Assembly (NCBI RefSeq): GCF_024281235.1
Contig: NZ_JAHWXY010000006.1
Location: 1-64,000 of the forward strand
DNA from: Shinella daejeonensis
GTDB taxonomy: Bacteria; Pseudomonadota; Alphaproteobacteria; Rhizobiales; Rhizobiaceae
DNA length: 64,000 bases
Reading direction: 5' to 3'
This document shows positions 43,099 through 51,610 of the stretch, one piece after another (the stretch's first letter is position 1; each line of letters starts with the position of its first letter). A model generated the notes under the pieces. That model did no database searches. It had not been told where the DNA came from and saw only the letters and a program-made list of their open reading frames with translations. The translations under genes were made by a program, and so were the position numbers.

Positions 43099-43722
43099 AT
43101 GCCGCGCCGGACCTTCCATCGCGCCCCCGAGGCCGAACGCCGCCACGATCTGATCGAGGCGACGCTCGACTGCATCGCGGAATCCGGCCTCGAAGGCGCG
43201 ACCGTCCGGCAGATCGCCGACCGCGCCGGCGTCACCCCCGGCCTTATCCGGCATTATTTCCATTCCAAGGAACAGATCCTTCAGGAAGCCTATCGGGTCG
43301 TCATCGCCCGGCTTACCGAAAAGGCCTCGCGGGTGGCCGGCAATCCGGACGAGCGGCTGCGGGAGTTCATCGTCATCAACCTGACGGAGCCCGTCGCCAA
43401 CAGCCGCAGCCTGTCGCTCTGGGCCTCCTTCATCAGCCGGGTCAGCGTCGACCCCGAACTGGCGGCGATCCACCGGGAGGGGTATCTGGGCTTTCGCGAC
43501 GCGCTGGAGGCGCTGCTTGCCGAATTCCTGGCGGCCCGCGGCGAGGACGCCTCGCCCGCACGCTGCCGCAGCCTCTCCATCGCCATCAACGGCCTGCTCG
43601 ACGGCCTCTGGCTGGAGGGCTGCCTTGCCGGTGAGCTTTTCGGGGAAAGCGAACTGGTCTCCATCGCGCTCGCCACCGTGGAAGCGCTTCTCGGTCTCCG
43701 CCTGACGGCGGATTCCGCATAA
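43099..43722 (+). CDS. TetR family transcriptional regulator (BetI-like)
   Basis: 207 residues. N-terminal HTH: RRHDLIEATLDCIAESGLEG, ATVRQIADRAGVTPGLIRHY, FHSKEQILQEAY. The C-terminal domain resembles BetI-type regulators (VNLTEPVA-like VINLTEPVANSRSLSLWASF). Between the DDAH-like gene and the aminotransferase, it probably controls this locus. A strong AAGGAG SD (43083-43088) favours GTG 43096 by spacing; ATG 43099 is one codon later, so the start is uncertain by 3 bp. Confidence 0.9.
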   Translation: MPRRTFHRAPEAERRHDLIEATLDCIAESGLEGATVRQIADRAGVTPGLIRHYFHSKEQILQEAYRVVIARLTEKASRVAGNPDERLREFIVINLTEPVANSRSLSLWASFISRVSVDPELAAIHREGYLGFRDALEALLAEFLAARGEDASPARCRSLSIAINGLLDGLWLEGCLAGELFGESELVSIALATVEALLGLRLTADSA

Positions 43723-43752
43723 ACCACACCTGTCATCTTGCGGAGAAGGACG

Positions 43753-44943
43753 ATGCGCTACGCCTCCATCACAGACCGGCTCGCCAATCTCGGGGCCGAA
43801 AAATGGGCGGTCCACACCGAGGCCCGGCACCGGAAGGACATGGGCCTGCCGATCATCGAGCTGACCATCGGCGAGCCGGACGTGCCGCCGGACGAGAGCC
43901 TTCTCGCCGAAGCCACGCGCGCCATGCATGCCGGCCGCTACCGTTATTCCAACGGTCGCGGCGAGCCTTCCGTCGTCGATGCGCTGGTGCGCAAGTACCG
44001 CACCCGCCGCTCCGACGTGACGGCGGATAACGTGCTGTGCTTTCCCGGAACCCAGACCGCCCTTTTCGCGGCGATGCTGGGGCTGGTCGAGGCCGGCGAC
44101 GCGGTCCTCGTCGGCGATCCCTATTACGCCACCTACGAAGGCGTCATCGCCGCCACCGGCGCGCAACGCATCACCGTGCCGCTGCGGCCGGAGAACGGCT
44201 TCCACATGAAGGCGGCCGATCTGGAAGCGGCGATCACGCCGCAATGCCGCGTCCTGCTTCTCAACACGCCGCACAATCCGACCGGCGCGGTGCTTTCGGC
44301 GGCGGAAATCTCGAAGATCGGCGCGATCTGCCGCAAGCACGACCTCTGGATCGTCTGCGACGAAGTTTACGAACAGCTGGTCTTCGACGGCGTCTTCGCC
44401 TCGCCCTTCGACGACCCCGAACTCGCCGAGCGCACCATCGTCGTCTCCTCCATCTCGAAATCCCACGCCGCACCGGGCTTCCGCAGCGGCTGGGCGATCG
44501 GGCCGGCCGAGTTCTGCACGCGCCTGCTGTCCGTCTCCGAGACGATGCTGTTCGGCGGCCAGCCCTTCATCGCCGATATGACGGCCTATGCGCTCGACAA
44601 CCGGATCCCCACCGCCGCGCATATGCGCGACACCTACAGGCGGCGGGCGCAGCGCTTCGCCGCCGCGCTTGAGCCGGTGCCGGGCCTGTCGCCGCTTCCC
44701 CCGGAGGCCGGGATGTTCATCGTCGTTAACGTCTCCGGCACCGGCATGAACGGCGAGGCCTTCGCCTGGCGGCTGCTGCGCGAGGAGGGCGTGGCGGTGA
44801 TGCCGGGTTCCTCCTTCGGCGAAGGGGCGGAAAACTTCATCCGCCTCAGCCTCACCGTCCCGGACGACCATATCGACGAGGCCTGCCGGCGCATCGCCAG
44901 CCTCGCCACCCGATCCACCCTGCCGCAGGAGCGCCGCGCATGA
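43753..44943 (+). CDS. PLP-dependent aminotransferase, AruH-like (arginine:pyruvate type)
   Basis: 396 residues, class I/II aminotransferase. Signatures: ELTIGEPDVPPDESL, YRYSNGRGEPSVVDALVRKY, LLLNTPHNPTGAVLS, IVCDEVYEQLVFDG and the PLP lysine in SSISKSHAAPGFRSGW. It resembles arginine:pyruvate transaminase AruH more than AspC in the SKSHA loop and the adjacent AruI-like decarboxylase. Expected product: 5-guanidino-2-oxopentanoate. ATG 43753 preferred over TTG 43738; GGAGAAGGA is upstream. Its stop overlaps the next gene by ATGA. Confidence 0.82.
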   Translation: MRYASITDRLANLGAEKWAVHTEARHRKDMGLPIIELTIGEPDVPPDESLLAEATRAMHAGRYRYSNGRGEPSVVDALVRKYRTRRSDVTADNVLCFPGTQTALFAAMLGLVEAGDAVLVGDPYYATYEGVIAATGAQRITVPLRPENGFHMKAADLEAAITPQCRVLLLNTPHNPTGAVLSAAEISKIGAICRKHDLWIVCDEVYEQLVFDGVFASPFDDPELAERTIVVSSISKSHAAPGFRSGWAIGPAEFCTRLLSVSETMLFGGQPFIADMTAYALDNRIPTAAHMRDTYRRRAQRFAAALEPVPGLSPLPPEAGMFIVVNVSGTGMNGEAFAWRLLREEGVAVMPGSSFGEGAENFIRLSLTVPDDHIDEACRRIASLATRSTLPQERRA

Positions 44944-46547
44944 CCGCCAGAACCGTTGGAGAAGTCCTCGTCGACCTGCTGGAGGCCAATGGCGTCGATA
45001 TCGTGTTCGGCATTCCGGGCGTACATACGGTCGAGCTTTATCGCGGGCTCGCCGCCTCGAAGATCCGCCACATCACCCCCCGCCACGAACAGGGCGCGGG
45101 GTTCATGGCCGATGGCTATGCGCGCGTCTCCGGCAAGCCCGGCGTCGCGCTCGTCATCACCGGGCCCGGTCTCACCAACACGATCACCGCGATGGCGCAG
45201 GCCCGGCAGGATTCGGTGCCCATGCTGGTCATTTCCGGCGTCAACCGGCGCTGCTCGCTCGGCCACGGCCACGGGCTGCTGCACGAGCTGCCCGACCAGC
45301 TGGGGATGATGAAGTCGCTCGCCCTCTATGCGCACACGCTGCTCAATCCCACCGACCTGCCGGCGGTGATCGAACGCGCCTTCTCCGTGCTGCTTTCGGG
45401 CCGGCCGGGACCCGTTCATATCGAGATACCGACCGATGTGATGGCCGCCAAGATCGATCCCGGCCCCTTCCGGGCCGCCACCGCCACCCGCCCGCGCGCC
45501 GACGCCGAGACACTCCAGCGCGCCGCCGTCCTCCTCGCCGACGCCCGGCATCCGGTCATTCTTCTCGGCGGCGGCGCGATCACCGCCGAAGACGAAATCC
45601 GCTTGCTTGCCGAGCGGATCGACACGCCGGTCGTGACGACGGTCAATGCCCGCGGCATGTTCGCCGGCCATCCGCTGCGCGTGCCGGCAAGCCCCAGCCT
45701 GAAGGCGGTGCGCCGCCTGCTCGCCGAGGCCGACCGGGTGCTGGCCATCGGCACGGAAATGGGCCCCACCGACTACGACATCAACGTCGACGGCGACTTC
45801 CCTGACCTCCGGTCGCTGATCCGCATCGATATCGACGCGGCACAGCTTGCGCGCGACAGCCGGGCGACGCTCTCGATCCTTTCGAGCGCAAAGGCGGCGG
45901 CCGCCGGCATCTCCGGCTTCCTGGAGGGGCATCGCGCAGCAAGCGACGGCGCGCAACGCGCCGAAACCGCGCGCAAGGCCAGCTGGGCCGAGCTGACCGA
46001 CAAGATGCGCACCGAGATCGGCATCATCGACACCATCTACCGCACGCTGCCGACGGCGATCATCGTCGGCGATTCGACGCAGGCGATCTATGCCGGCAAC
46101 TACTATTGCGATCCACCGCGGCCGCGGAGCTGGTTCAATGCCGCCACCGGCTACGGTGCGCTCGGCTATGCGCCGCCGGCGGCCGTGGGCGCCGCGCTTG
46201 CCGCGCCCGACGCGACGATCGTCTGCCTCGTCGGCGACGGCGGCTTCCAGTTCTCGCTGGCGGAGATCGGGGCGGCGGCGGATGCCGGTGCGCGCGTCGT
46301 CTTCCTCGTCTGGAACAACGACGGCTATCAGGAGATCGAGGCCTATATGCTGGAAGCCGGCATCGTGCCGGAAGGCGTGAAACCCTCCGCGCCGGATTTC
46401 CTCGCCATCGGCGCGGCCTACGGCCTTCCGGCCGAACGGCTCGCCGATGTGGCCGGGCTGCCGGAAGCGCTGGAACGGGCCGCCGCGCTAAACCGCCCCA
46501 GCCTTATCGAGATCCATCAGGAAAAGACCGCCGGCGCAACGGCCTGA
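44940..46547 (+). CDS. Thiamine-diphosphate enzyme, AruI-like 5-guanidino-2-oxopentanoate decarboxylase
   Basis: 535 residues, POX/ALS fold. N-terminal pyrimidine-binding domain: DIVFGIPGVHTVELYRGL and the activating Glu in ITPRHEQGAGFMADGYARVS. GHGHGLLHELPDQLGMMKSL is a feature of the AruI group. ThDP-binding motif: VGDGGFQFSLAEIGAAADAG then WNNDGYQEIE. Acetolactate synthases share the fold, but no small subunit gene is nearby and the genetic partner is an AruH-like transaminase. Expected product: 4-guanidinobutyraldehyde. Last gene of the operon, ended by a strong hairpin. Confidence 0.83.
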   Translation: MTARTVGEVLVDLLEANGVDIVFGIPGVHTVELYRGLAASKIRHITPRHEQGAGFMADGYARVSGKPGVALVITGPGLTNTITAMAQARQDSVPMLVISGVNRRCSLGHGHGLLHELPDQLGMMKSLALYAHTLLNPTDLPAVIERAFSVLLSGRPGPVHIEIPTDVMAAKIDPGPFRAATATRPRADAETLQRAAVLLADARHPVILLGGGAITAEDEIRLLAERIDTPVVTTVNARGMFAGHPLRVPASPSLKAVRRLLAEADRVLAIGTEMGPTDYDINVDGDFPDLRSLIRIDIDAAQLARDSRATLSILSSAKAAAAGISGFLEGHRAASDGAQRAETARKASWAELTDKMRTEIGIIDTIYRTLPTAIIVGDSTQAIYAGNYYCDPPRPRSWFNAATGYGALGYAPPAAVGAALAAPDATIVCLVGDGGFQFSLAEIGAAADAGARVVFLVWNNDGYQEIEAYMLEAGIVPEGVKPSAPDFLAIGAAYGLPAERLADVAGLPEALERAAALNRPSLIEIHQEKTAGATA

Positions 46548-46556
46548 ACGGGAAAG

Positions 46557-46584
46557 GCCCGGGGGGCGCAACGACCCCGGGCCT
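46557..46584. terminator. Bidirectional terminator between aruI-like gene and mscL
   Basis: GGCCCGGGG (46557-46565) pairs perfectly with CCCCGGGCC (46576-46584). Short T-containing tails follow on both strands (TGAGTTTCC on plus, TTTCCC on minus). It separates two convergent genes. Confidence 0.75.
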
Positions 46585-46603
46585 GAGTTTCCGGCCGATG
46601 GCC

Positions 46604-47035
46604 TCAGGCGATCGGACGCGCCTTCAGGAGATCGCGGATTTCGGCGAGAAGCTGCACGTCCTCCGCCGGCGGGGCGGCCTCGACGGCCTTTTCCTTCTCG
46701 AGAGAGGAACGCATGCGATTCACGCCCTTGATCATCAGGAAAATGATCCATGCGAGAATGAGGAAGTTGATGAAGACGGTGATGAAATTGCCGTAAGCGA
46801 AAACCGCGCCCTGCTCGCGGGCGGCCGCAAGCGAGGTCGCCGTCACATTGCTCGAAAGCGCAATGAAGTAGTTCGAGAAATCGAAGCCGCCGCCCGTCAG
46901 CGCGCCGACGATAGGCATGACCAGATCATTGACGACGGAATCGACGATCTTGTTGAAGGCCGCGCCGATAATGACGCCCACCGCCAGGTCCATGACATTG
47001 CCGCGGGCGATAAATTCCTTGAACTCGTTGAGCAT
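46604..47035 (-). CDS. mscL: Large-conductance mechanosensitive channel
   Basis: 143 residues. MscL signature [20 protein letters not shown] followed by [20 protein letters not shown] (TM1 pore helix), TM2 [20 protein letters not shown] and a charged C-terminal helix [15 protein letters not shown]. Opens under membrane tension to release solutes in hypo-osmotic shock. Single gene. Confidence 0.97.
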   Translation of the reverse strand: MLNEFKEFIARGNVMDLAVGVIIGAAFNKIVDSVVNDLVMPIVGALTGGGFDFSNYFIALSSNVTATSLAAAREQGAVFAYGNFITVFINFLILAWIIFLMIKGVNRMRSSLEKEKAVEAAPPAEDVQLLAEIRDLLKARPIA

Positions 47036-47164
47036 GAGGGTCTCCTGTTGCTGCGAGGCGCCTGCAAAGCTAATCCAGTTTTCCGATCAGGAAAAGCTGG
47101 CAAAAGACAGTCTTTTCAACTTATGCACGATCAAGGGCGAACAAGGGCTCAGGCGTCATTTCCG

Positions 47165-47590
47165 TCAGGTCTTCTGCGGGACCGCATCCTCGCTGGAGGG
47201 CGTGTCGTCCCCGCCGCCCTCGAGGCCCTTCACGATCCCCATGAACGTCCGCATCATTTTCTCCATGATGCTCATGGTGCGGTCGATCTCTTCATCGGTG
47301 GGAAGTCGCGCTTTGGCATCCGCCGAGGCCGCGACGGCCTTTTCCAGCGCCTCGACGCGGTCCGTCAACCGCTCGAGCTCCGCTTCGAAGGCCGCCCTCT
47401 CGTCTGCCGCCATGCGGCAGGCGATCTGCCCGTCCCGTTCGCGGCAAAGCGACATCTCACCGGTCGCCGTATCCAGACGCAGGATACCGTCCCCGGTCTT
47501 CTCCATGCGATAGCGGCCTTCGCCCCCGGCGGCGGCCGGATCCGTCGCGGCGAGGATCAGCATGACAAGCGACAGGGAAAGAATTCGCAT
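47165..47590 (-). CDS. Secreted or periplasmic hypothetical protein with coiled coil
   Basis: 141 residues. Signal peptide MRILSLSLVMLILA... with cleavage near AAA-GGEG. A short region with two cysteines (LCRERDGQIACRMAADERA) precedes a coiled-coil stretch (FEAELERLTDRVEALEKAVA) and an amphipathic segment IDRTMSIMEKMMRTFMGIVK. No family recognised; similar proteins are frequent hypotheticals in rhizobia. ATG 47590 starts the signal peptide; the frame is open farther upstream. Confidence 0.75.
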   Translation of the reverse strand: MRILSLSLVMLILAATDPAAAGGEGRYRMEKTGDGILRLDTATGEMSLCRERDGQIACRMAADERAAFEAELERLTDRVEALEKAVAASADAKARLPTDEEIDRTMSIMEKMMRTFMGIVKGLEGGGDDTPSSEDAVPQKT

Positions 47591-47694
47591 CAAAGTCCTC
47601 CAAAACCCGGCGGTGGCCGGCATCAACGGTAGACATTCGCAGCCCGTTGCGGCAAGCGCTTGCGGTAGAAAGCGCAAGCATCGGGAAGCAGGCC

Positions 47695-48042
47695 ATGTCC
47701 AATGTAGTCTACAAGATCGTTCCGGCCAGTCTGTGGCGGCAGGCGCAACAGGCCGGCTTTTTCGCCGGAGCCCCGGTGGACCTTGCCGACGGCTTCATCC
47801 ACTTCTCGACGGCAATGCAGGTTTCCGAGACCGCCGCCCGTCATTTTGCCGGACAGGAGGATCTGCGGCTCATTGCCGTGGACGCCGGAGCGCTCGGCGA
47901 CGGATTACGGTTCGAGCCATCGCGCGGCGGCGATCTCTTCCCCCACCTCTACGCCACGCTTCCCCTTTCCGCGGTGCTATGGGAAAAGCCGCTGCCGCTC
48001 GGCAAGGACGGCCTCCACCGCTTCCCGGAGATGCCCGCATGA
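47695..48042 (+). CDS. DUF952 family protein
   Basis: 115 residues, complete DUF952 domain: VYKIVPASLWRQAQQAGFFA, DGFIHFSTAMQVSETAARHF and HLYATLPLSAVLWEKPL near the end. The fold is related to ADP-ribosyl-transferase/RNA 2'-phosphotransferase-like domains, but the function is unknown. Its stop overlaps pyrD by ATGA, an arrangement common in rhizobia. ATG 47695 chosen; AGCAGG lies upstream. Confidence 0.88.
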   Translation: MSNVVYKIVPASLWRQAQQAGFFAGAPVDLADGFIHFSTAMQVSETAARHFAGQEDLRLIAVDAGALGDGLRFEPSRGGDLFPHLYATLPLSAVLWEKPLPLGKDGLHRFPEMPA

Positions 48043-49127
48043 TGTCGCTGCTCTCCGCTCTCGGCCGCAAGGGCCTGTTCCTGCTCGATCCGGAAACGGC
48101 GCACGGGCTTTCGATCGCCGCCCTGAAGGCGGGCATCGTTCCGGCCTGCCCGCCGCCGGCCGATCCGCGTCTCGCCCGGACGGTGGCCAATCTCTCCTTT
48201 GCCAATCCGCTCGGCATCGCCGCCGGCTATGACAAGAATGCCGAGGTGCCGGAAGCGCTGATCCGGCTCGGCTTCGGCTTCGCCGAGGTCGGCACGCTGA
48301 CGCCGCTCCCGCAGCCCGGCAATCCGAAGCCCCGTATCTTCCGCCTCGTCGAGGACGAGGCGGTCATCAACCGGCTCGGTTTCAACAACGGCGGCCATGC
48401 GGCGGCGCTCGCGCGCCTTCGCGCCTGCCGGCCCGATGCGCTGATCGGCGTCAACATCGGCGCCAACAAGGACAGCGCCGATCGCATTGCGGATTATGTG
48501 GCGGGCATCCGCGCCTTCTACGGCGTCGCGCGCTATTTCACCGCCAATATCTCCTCTCCCAACACGCCGGGCCTGCGCGATCTTCAGGCTCGCGAAAGCC
48601 TCGACGCGCTGCTTTCCGCCGTTCTTTCAGCGCGCGCCGAAGAAGCCGCGCGGGGCGGCCGGCACGTTCCCGTCTTCCTGAAGATCGCGCCGGATCTCAC
48701 CGAAGAAGGGCTGGACGACATCGCCGACCTGGCGCTTTCGCATCCCCTCGACGGTCTCATCGTCTCCAACACGACGCTGTCCCGCGAAGGCCTTGGCGAC
48801 CGCCGCCTGGCCGGCGAAGCGGGCGGACTTTCCGGCAAGCCGCTGTTTGAAAAATCCACGACCGTGCTGGCGAAAATGCGCCGGCGCGTCGGCGAAACCC
48901 TGCCGATCATCGGGGTCGGCGGCATTTCCTCGGCGGAAACGGCGGCGGAGAAAATCCGCGCCGGGGCCGATCTCGTCCAACTTTATTCCTGCATGGTCTA
49001 TGCGGGGCCGGATCTGCCGGCTAGAATAATTACCGGCCTCGTGCGGCTTTGCGACCGGGATGGGCTATCTTCCATCCGCGATATCCGCGACAGCCGCGTC
49101 GCCCATTGGGCGGACCGGCCGATCTGA
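48039..49127 (+). CDS. pyrD: Dihydroorotate dehydrogenase (quinone)
   Basis: 362 residues, class 2 (membrane-associated) type, with an N-terminal amphipathic helix (LLSALGRKGLFLLDPETAHG). FMN and substrate motifs: NPLGIAAGYDKNAEVPEALI, GFAEVGTLTPLPQPGNPKPR, RLGFNNGGHA, NISSPNTPGLRDLQ with the catalytic Ser, and VGGISSAETAAEKIRAGADL. Oxidises dihydroorotate in pyrimidine synthesis with ubiquinone. ATG 48039 overlaps the DUF952 stop; a second ATG follows directly at 48042. Confidence 0.97.
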   Translation: MMSLLSALGRKGLFLLDPETAHGLSIAALKAGIVPACPPPADPRLARTVANLSFANPLGIAAGYDKNAEVPEALIRLGFGFAEVGTLTPLPQPGNPKPRIFRLVEDEAVINRLGFNNGGHAAALARLRACRPDALIGVNIGANKDSADRIADYVAGIRAFYGVARYFTANISSPNTPGLRDLQARESLDALLSAVLSARAEEAARGGRHVPVFLKIAPDLTEEGLDDIADLALSHPLDGLIVSNTTLSREGLGDRRLAGEAGGLSGKPLFEKSTTVLAKMRRRVGETLPIIGVGGISSAETAAEKIRAGADLVQLYSCMVYAGPDLPARIITGLVRLCDRDGLSSIRDIRDSRVAHWADRPI

Positions 49128-49141
49128 CCCGGGCGGAACCA

Positions 49142-49161
49142 AAAACCCCGCTTCGGGTTTT
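49142..49161 (+). terminator. Intrinsic terminator after pyrD
   Basis: AAAACCC (49142-49148) pairs with GGGTTTT (49155-49161), 6-nt loop, T-run on the plus strand, 14 bp after the pyrD stop. Confidence 0.7.
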
Positions 49162-49260
49162 CCCGATGCGGATGACGTGTCTGGCCTGTGCCGGCACCCT
49201 CGTCGACCAGACCAGCACTGATCCCGTCTAACGGCCAAAAAGGCCAGGAAGGGACTGAAA

Positions 49261-49491
49261 ATGCAAACGAACGAGGAACGTATCCGGCAAAGAGCCTATG
49301 AAATCTGGGAGGCCGAAGGGCGTCCCGAAGGCCGGGAATACAGTCGCTGGCTGCGCGCGCGCAGCGAGATCGCGCAGGCGGACGCCGGTATCGCCGACCG
49401 GGTGCAAGACGCGCCGCCCAGCGACCGGACGGACTGGCTGGACTGGTCCGCCCTTGCCGGCATGCGGCGATGGCGCCCGACGCTCGCCTGA
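49261..49491 (+). CDS. DUF2934 domain protein
   Basis: 76 residues. Begins with the DUF2934 motif EERIRQRAYEIWEAEGRPEG REYSRW (split here for length). The rest is low in conservation (DWLDWSALAGMRRWRPTLA). Small proteins of this type are common in rhizobia, often several per genome; function unknown. AAGGGA is upstream of ATG 49261. Confidence 0.85.
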   Translation: MQTNEERIRQRAYEIWEAEGRPEGREYSRWLRARSEIAQADAGIADRVQDAPPSDRTDWLDWSALAGMRRWRPTLA

Positions 49492-49582
49492 CAGGCAGCG
49501 AAGCAGCCGGGCCGGGCCTGGAGTATTTCCAGCCGGATCACGATCGCTCCGGCGCCGGATAATGCGGCGAGAACAATAGACG

Positions 49583-49622
49583 AGACCAACCCCGGCGAAC
49601 CGGATTTCGCCGGGGTTGGTCT
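49583..49622. terminator. Strong hairpin downstream of the DUF2934 and MATE genes
   Basis: A perfect 17-bp stem: 49583-49599 with 49606-49622, around a 6-nt loop. Inner stem AACCCCGGCGAA/TTCGCCGGGGTT. It lies between convergent genes and is directly followed by the 63-bp tandem repeat. Confidence 0.7.
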
Positions 49623-49746
49623 ATCTCTTCGGTTTTCCGCAATACCGGACGGAAAACCGCTTCGCACTTTTCCTGGAATTGCTCTATCTCTTTGTTTTTC
49701 CGCAATGCCGGACGGAAAACCGCTTCGCACTTTTCCTGGAATTGCT
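49621..49746. repeat. Two tandem 63-bp units, each with an inner hairpin
   Basis: Units 49621-49683 and 49684-49746 differ at only three positions. Each has a palindromic core (GGTTTTCCG...CGGAAAACC in unit 1) and the shared block CCGCTTCGCACTTTTCCTGG. The second unit ends immediately before the MATE stop codon (49747-49749). The length is a multiple of 3, so reverse-strand reading would give a 21-residue repeat if translated, but the stop precedes it. Confidence 0.85.
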
Positions 49747-51105
49747 CTAGCCCCGGCCCGGCGCAAGGATGAAGCGGCGCTCCGCCAGCGCCGGCAGGCG
49801 GGAGAGCAGGAACAGCCCCCGCAGGGCAAGAAACAGGTTCAGCGACAGCCAGAGGCCCTGATTGCCGAAGAGCGGCACCAGCACGGCAAGCGCAATCGCA
49901 TAACCGGCGAAGGCGGCCAGCATCATGTTGCGCATGGCCGACGACCAGGCGGCGCCGATGAAGACCCCGTCCATCTGGAAGGCGAGCGCACCCGTTATGG
50001 CCGTCAATGCCGCCCATGGCAGATGAAGTTCCGCTTCCGCCCGCACGCTTTGCGTCGTCGTCAGCAGGGCGACCACATGGGGTCCGGCCATCAGGAACAA
50101 CAGCGTCGTCACGATACCGAGCCCGAAGGACCAGCCCATGGTCAGCCGGACGGCCCGGTCGAAGGCGGAGCGGTCGTTGGCTCCGAACGCCCGGCCGACG
50201 AGTTGCTCGGCGGCATTGGCGATCCCGTCGAGATAATAGCCCGCGACGAGGAAGAGGTTCATCAGCACCGCATTGGCGGCCAATACGACCGGCCCGAAGG
50301 ACGCACCGATCCGCGTCATCAGGGCGAAGGCCCCGATCAGCACGAAGGTGCGGATCATGATGTCGCGATTGAGCGACAAGAGCGCCCGCAGCCGCTCCCT
50401 TGCCAGGATGTCGGACCGTTTCGGCCGGTCCCCGCCGCGAAACCGCGACAGCACCAGCATGAACCCGGCCAGCATGCCGACCGTCTCTCCCGCCACCGTC
50501 GCCCAGGCGATCCCGGCCACGCCCCAACCGGCCAGAAGCCCGAGCAGAACGGAAAGCGCGATATTGACACCATTGATCGTCGCCTGAAGAGCAAGGCCGG
50601 CGACGGCACGCCCCCGTCCCAGAAGAAAGCCGAGAAGCGTGTAGTTGGTGAGCGCCATCGGCACCGACAGGATACGGATCAGGAAATAGGTGGACGTGAC
50701 CTGCGCCACGCCAGCCGACGGCGCCATGATGAAGAGGCCCGCCACATGCAGCAATGGCGACAGCAGCACGATCGCCAGGCCGCAGGCGACGGCAAGCACC
50801 AGCGAGCGCCAGAAGATCGCCTCCTCCTCCCGCCGGTCGCCGCAGCCGAAAGCCTGCGCCACAAGGCCGGTCGTCGACGCGCGCAGGAAATTGAATGTCC
50901 CCAGCAGGAGATCGAAGAGTACCGCCCCGACGGCAAGCCCCGCCAGCGCATCGGGCGAGCCGAGGCGTCCGGCGACGGCCGTGCCGGTCAGCCCCATCAG
51001 CGGTGTCGTGAGGAAACCCAGCGTCATCGGCACCGAGATCGACAGCACCAGCCGATGCGTCACTTCGAAAGAACCGGCGGCGTCGGAAGAACGCGCCTTC
51101 TTCAC
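49747..51105 (-). CDS. MATE family efflux transporter
   Basis: 452 residues, about twelve helices in two halves. N-terminal half: ISVPMTLGFLTTPLMGLTGT and LAVGAVLFDLLLGTFNFLRA. C-terminal half: AANAVLMNLFLVAGYYLDGI and ALAFQMDGVFIGAAWSSAMR, as in DinF-type members. Exports drugs or metabolites by Na+/H+ antiport; substrate unknown. GTG at 51105 overlaps the stop of the CAP lipoprotein gene (GTGA), making it the best start; a TTG lies at 51126. Confidence 0.9.
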   Translation of the reverse strand: MKKARSSDAAGSFEVTHRLVLSISVPMTLGFLTTPLMGLTGTAVAGRLGSPDALAGLAVGAVLFDLLLGTFNFLRASTTGLVAQAFGCGDRREEEAIFWRSLVLAVACGLAIVLLSPLLHVAGLFIMAPSAGVAQVTSTYFLIRILSVPMALTNYTLLGFLLGRGRAVAGLALQATINGVNIALSVLLGLLAGWGVAGIAWATVAGETVGMLAGFMLVLSRFRGGDRPKRSDILARERLRALLSLNRDIMIRTFVLIGAFALMTRIGASFGPVVLAANAVLMNLFLVAGYYLDGIANAAEQLVGRAFGANDRSAFDRAVRLTMGWSFGLGIVTTLLFLMAGPHVVALLTTTQSVRAEAELHLPWAALTAITGALAFQMDGVFIGAAWSSAMRNMMLAAFAGYAIALAVLVPLFGNQGLWLSLNLFLALRGLFLLSRLPALAERRFILAPGRG

Positions 51106-51608
51106 CCCGCAAGCACCATCGCCCAATAGGGACGATTACCGGACGCGGGATCGGATACCACCGCCACGCCAAGCCCGCGATAATGCGCCCCCAGCATATT
51201 CTCCAGATGTTTCGGCGAGCGATACCAGGCGTCGAAGGCTTTGGCGGCGCTATCCTGCCCGGCGGCGATATTCTCGGCGGCCGGCAGCGTCACCCCCATG
51301 CTCTTCATGCGCGCGGGAAAACTCGCGCCAATCCCGATCACATGCTCCATCCGCCCGCTGGCGGCCATGCGGCGCGCCTGTTCCAGCGCCGCGCGGCGGG
51401 CGGCCGGATCGGCGGAGAGCGCCGGCAGCCCCTTTTCGGCGCGCAGCCGATTGACGAGGGCAAGGGTGGCCGCCGTCTCGTCGCGGCCGGCGCCCGATCC
51501 CGGCCCTCGGGTGTTGCAACCGGCGGCGGCGGCCAGCGCAAGCGCGGCCGAACCGGCGAGAAAGGCGCGCCGTCCGGGACGGGCAGAAGGGAAGCGGCGA
51601 TGCGGCAT
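51102..51608 (-). CDS. CAP (SCP/PR1-like) domain lipoprotein
   Basis: 168 residues. Signal peptide RRAFLAGSAALALAAAAGC with a twin-arginine-like start and a lipobox ending at AAGC, so lipid-modified or Tat-exported. CAP domain: LVNRLRAEKGLPALSADPAA, HVIGIGASFPARM, AENIAAGQDSAAKAFDAWYR, SPKHLENMLGAHYRGLGVAV, close to bacterial CAP_1 members. Function unknown. First gene of a pair with MATE; follows the DUF6460 gene by 2 bp on the same strand. Confidence 0.88.
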   Translation of the reverse strand: MPHRRFPSARPGRRAFLAGSAALALAAAAGCNTRGPGSGAGRDETAATLALVNRLRAEKGLPALSADPAARRAALEQARRMAASGRMEHVIGIGASFPARMKSMGVTLPAAENIAAGQDSAAKAFDAWYRSPKHLENMLGAHYRGLGVAVVSDPASGNRPYWAMVLAG

Positions 51609-51610
51609 GA

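Noticed and set aside
44940-46547. Acetolactate synthase large subunit
   Set aside because: No small subunit gene, AruI-type GHGHGLLHELPD segment and direct coupling to an AruH-like aminotransferase favour the guanidino-oxoacid decarboxylase.
49538-49746. Reverse-strand extension of the MATE ORF with a 21-residue repeat
   Set aside because: The MATE gene ends at the TAG at 49747-49749; the longer reverse-strand ORF is in a different frame from MATE.
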